From DASZZX01 sp036260415 (lineage in GTDB: Bacteria; Actinomycetota; Nitriliruptoria; Nitriliruptorales; JAHWKO01), in assembly GCA_036260415.1 (NCBI GenBank), contig DASZZX010000333.1, positions 1-6,820 on the forward strand: a DNA stretch of 6,820 nt, given 5' to 3'. Shown here in pieces: positions 5,472-6,820 of the stretch (positions are counted from its first letter, which is position 1; each line of letters opens with the position of its first letter). Position numbers and translations under genes: made by a program. The notes under the pieces are model-generated. The model had not been told where the DNA came from and did not search any database. It worked only from the letters and a program-made list of their open reading frames with translations.

Positions 5472-6701
5472 TTGAGCGACGAGCACCTGCCGCGTCGGGG
5501 CGGAGTCCTCCAGGGCGTCCGTACCCTGGACGATCTGGACGCGTCGGGGCGGCGGGTGCTGGTGCGGGCCGACCTGAACGTACCACTCTCCGACGACGGC
5601 CGGATCACCGACGACCTGCGGGTGCAGGCGTCCGCGCCCACGCTGCGGCACCTGCTCGAGTCCGGTGCGCAGGTGACCGTGTGCGCGCACCTCGGCCGTC
5701 CCGGGGGGGAGCCGGACCCCGGCTCCTCGCTCGGGCCGGTCGCGGAGCGGTTGTCGGAGGCGTTGGGCCAGGACGTGTACTTCTCCGGCGACGACCGCGT
5801 GGTGGGGGAGCGCGCCCGGGAGGTCACCGCGTCGCTCGCACCCGGGGAGATCGCGCTGCTGGAGAACCTGCGCTTCCACCCCGGGGAGCGGTCCAATGAC
5901 AAGGGGTTCGTGAACGAGCTGGCATGGTTCGGCGACGCCTACGTCGGCGACGCGTTCGGTGCGGCGCACCGGGCGCACGCGTCGGTGGTAGGGGTGGCCG
6001 AGCGCCTGCCCGCGTACGCCGGCAAGCTGATGGTCCGCGAGCTGGAGGTGCTGGGGCGCCTGCTGGAGGACCCGCCCCGCCCCTACGTGGCTGTGCTCGG
6101 CGGTGCGAAGGTGTCGGACAAGCTCGGCGTGCTCCGCAACCTCCTCGACCGCGTCGACGCGATCGCGGTCGGCGGGGCGATGTGCTTCACGTTCCTGCGT
6201 GCAGAGGGCCACGACACCGGCGCGTCCCGCGTGGAGGAAGACCAGATCGAGGCCGTCCGTGACCTGGTGGCGTCGGCGCGCGATCGCGGCGTGGACGTGC
6301 ACCTGCCGGAGGACGTGGTCGTCGCCCCCGAGTTCGCGGAGGACGCCGAGCCCACCACCGTGGCCGCCGACGAGCTGCCGGACGACCAGATGGGGCTCGA
6401 CGTCGGGCCGCGCACGGCCGACACGTACGCCGACGCCATCCGCGGAGCAGCCGCCGTGTTCTGGAACGGCCCGATGGGGGTATTCGAGTGGGAGCCCTTC
6501 GCCGCAGGCACCCGTTCTGTCGCCGAGGCTCTGGCGGCCGCTGACGGCTTCACCGTCGTGGGTGGCGGCGACAGCGCCGCCGCGATCCGCCAGTTCGGCC
6601 TGGACGAGCAGGTCGACCACGTGTCCACCGGCGGTGGAGCGGCACTGCAGCTGCTCGAAGGCGAGGAGTTGGCCGGCGTGGCGGTCCTCCGCGACGGGTA
6701 G
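5472..6701 (+). CDS. pgk: Phosphoglycerate kinase
   Basis: A 409-residue cytosolic enzyme that transfers phosphate from 1,3-bisphosphoglycerate to ADP, the step directly after GAPDH. Substrate-binding motifs in the N-terminal domain: VLVRADLNVPL (R32, D34, N36), CAHLGRPGG, LLENLRFHPGE and DAFGAAHRAHAS. Nucleotide-binding motifs in the C-terminal domain: LGGAKVSDKL (209-218), LDVGPRT, FWNGPMGVFE (W331-E339), GGGDSAAA (364-371) and STGGGAALQLLEG. All expected active-site motifs are present. The start is TTG: the gap stop codon lies in this same frame at 5451, and TTG at 5472 is the first usable initiator after it. This gives roughly a dozen more N-terminal residues than many family members. No good Shine-Dalgarno is seen, so translation may depend on ribosomes finishing gap. 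Confidence 0.97.
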   Translation: MSDEHLPRRGGVLQGVRTLDDLDASGRRVLVRADLNVPLSDDGRITDDLRVQASAPTLRHLLESGAQVTVCAHLGRPGGEPDPGSSLGPVAERLSEALGQDVYFSGDDRVVGERAREVTASLAPGEIALLENLRFHPGERSNDKGFVNELAWFGDAYVGDAFGAAHRAHASVVGVAERLPAYAGKLMVRELEVLGRLLEDPPRPYVAVLGGAKVSDKLGVLRNLLDRVDAIAVGGAMCFTFLRAEGHDTGASRVEEDQIEAVRDLVASARDRGVDVHLPEDVVVAPEFAEDAEPTTVAADELPDDQMGLDVGPRTADTYADAIRGAAAVFWNGPMGVFEWEPFAAGTRSVAEALAAADGFTVVGGGDSAAAIRQFGLDEQVDHVSTGGGAALQLLEGEELAGVAVLRDG

Positions 6702-6820
6702 GCGCGGTTCGTACACTGCCTGATCCGTCCGCCACGGCGGCCGGCGGCGGCCCGCGTCCTCTGCCACCGGCGTCCGCGTCGGCGCCCCGTCCTCGACAGC
6801 GACCGTGACGACCCACCCAC
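6702..6820 (+). other. Region after pgk: -10-like box, no supportable gene
   Basis: TACACT (6712-6717) matches the actinobacterial -10 pattern, but no -35 partner is evident. GC-rich inverted bases around 6728-6750 (CCGCC/GGCGG units) could form weak hairpins. A GTG at 6805 opens a frame (VTTHP) that runs off the window and might start the next gene, but five residues cannot be identified. No triosephosphate isomerase N-terminus (the usual next gene) is visible in any + frame here. Confidence 0.3.

Noticed and set aside
4026..6767. A 913-codon open frame on the minus strand across gap and pgk
   Set aside because: It lies antisense to two unmistakable enzymes, and its product is Arg/His/Val/Gly-rich low-complexity sequence without domain motifs. 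Long antisense frames are expected in very GC-rich coding DNA.

Overview
The window is very GC-rich, coding-dense DNA, and every supportable gene lies on the + strand. GTG and TTG starts are frequent, and several genes overlap by 4 nt. The gene content (rapZ-yvcK followed by gap-pgk), the actinobacterial-style RapZ P-loop (GMSGAGRT) and the TAG-type -10 elements point to a high-GC actinomycetote. I cannot place it more precisely; a deep-branching or uncultured lineage is possible.

Layout. Bases 1-261 form a near-perfect palindrome with 129-bp arms and a 3-nt centre. Its right arm runs into the C-terminal part of a polysaccharide (Wzx/MATE-type) flippase that ends at 593; its left arm is the same sequence inverted, probably an assembly or amplification fold-back. 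A rhamnosyltransferase-like GT2 glycosyltransferase (590-1609) overlaps the flippase by ATGA. After a 59-nt gap holding a small hairpin and a TAGCGT -10-like box comes a dolichyl-phosphate-mannose-synthase-like GT2 enzyme (1669-2400). This is coupled by a GTGA overlap to rapZ (2397-3296), which is coupled by another GTGA overlap to yvcK (3293-4273). A 175-nt intergenic region follows, with GC-rich hairpins, an extended -10 promoter candidate and a good Shine-Dalgarno. It leads to gap (4449-5453) and pgk (5472-6701), which are 18 nt apart and in the same reading frame. The last 119 nt hold no gene I can support.

How the genes fit together. The first block builds and exports a cell-surface glycan: flippase plus two nucleotide-sugar-dependent transferases. 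RapZ and YvcK are, from work in other bacteria, linked to amino-sugar and envelope-precursor homeostasis and to carbon-source-dependent envelope growth, so their fusion into a transcription unit with a glycosyltransferase is suggestive. gap and pgk carry consecutive steps of lower glycolysis/gluconeogenesis.

The most notable points are: (i) whiA, normally between yvcK and gap in actinobacteria, is absent; (ii) a glycan transferase occupies the place next to rapZ where uvrC is common; (iii) gap and pgk are separated by a single in-frame UAG; and (iv) the terminal palindrome. I did not find a wholly new multi-gene system: most of the window is recognisable core metabolism with an unusual neighbourhood.
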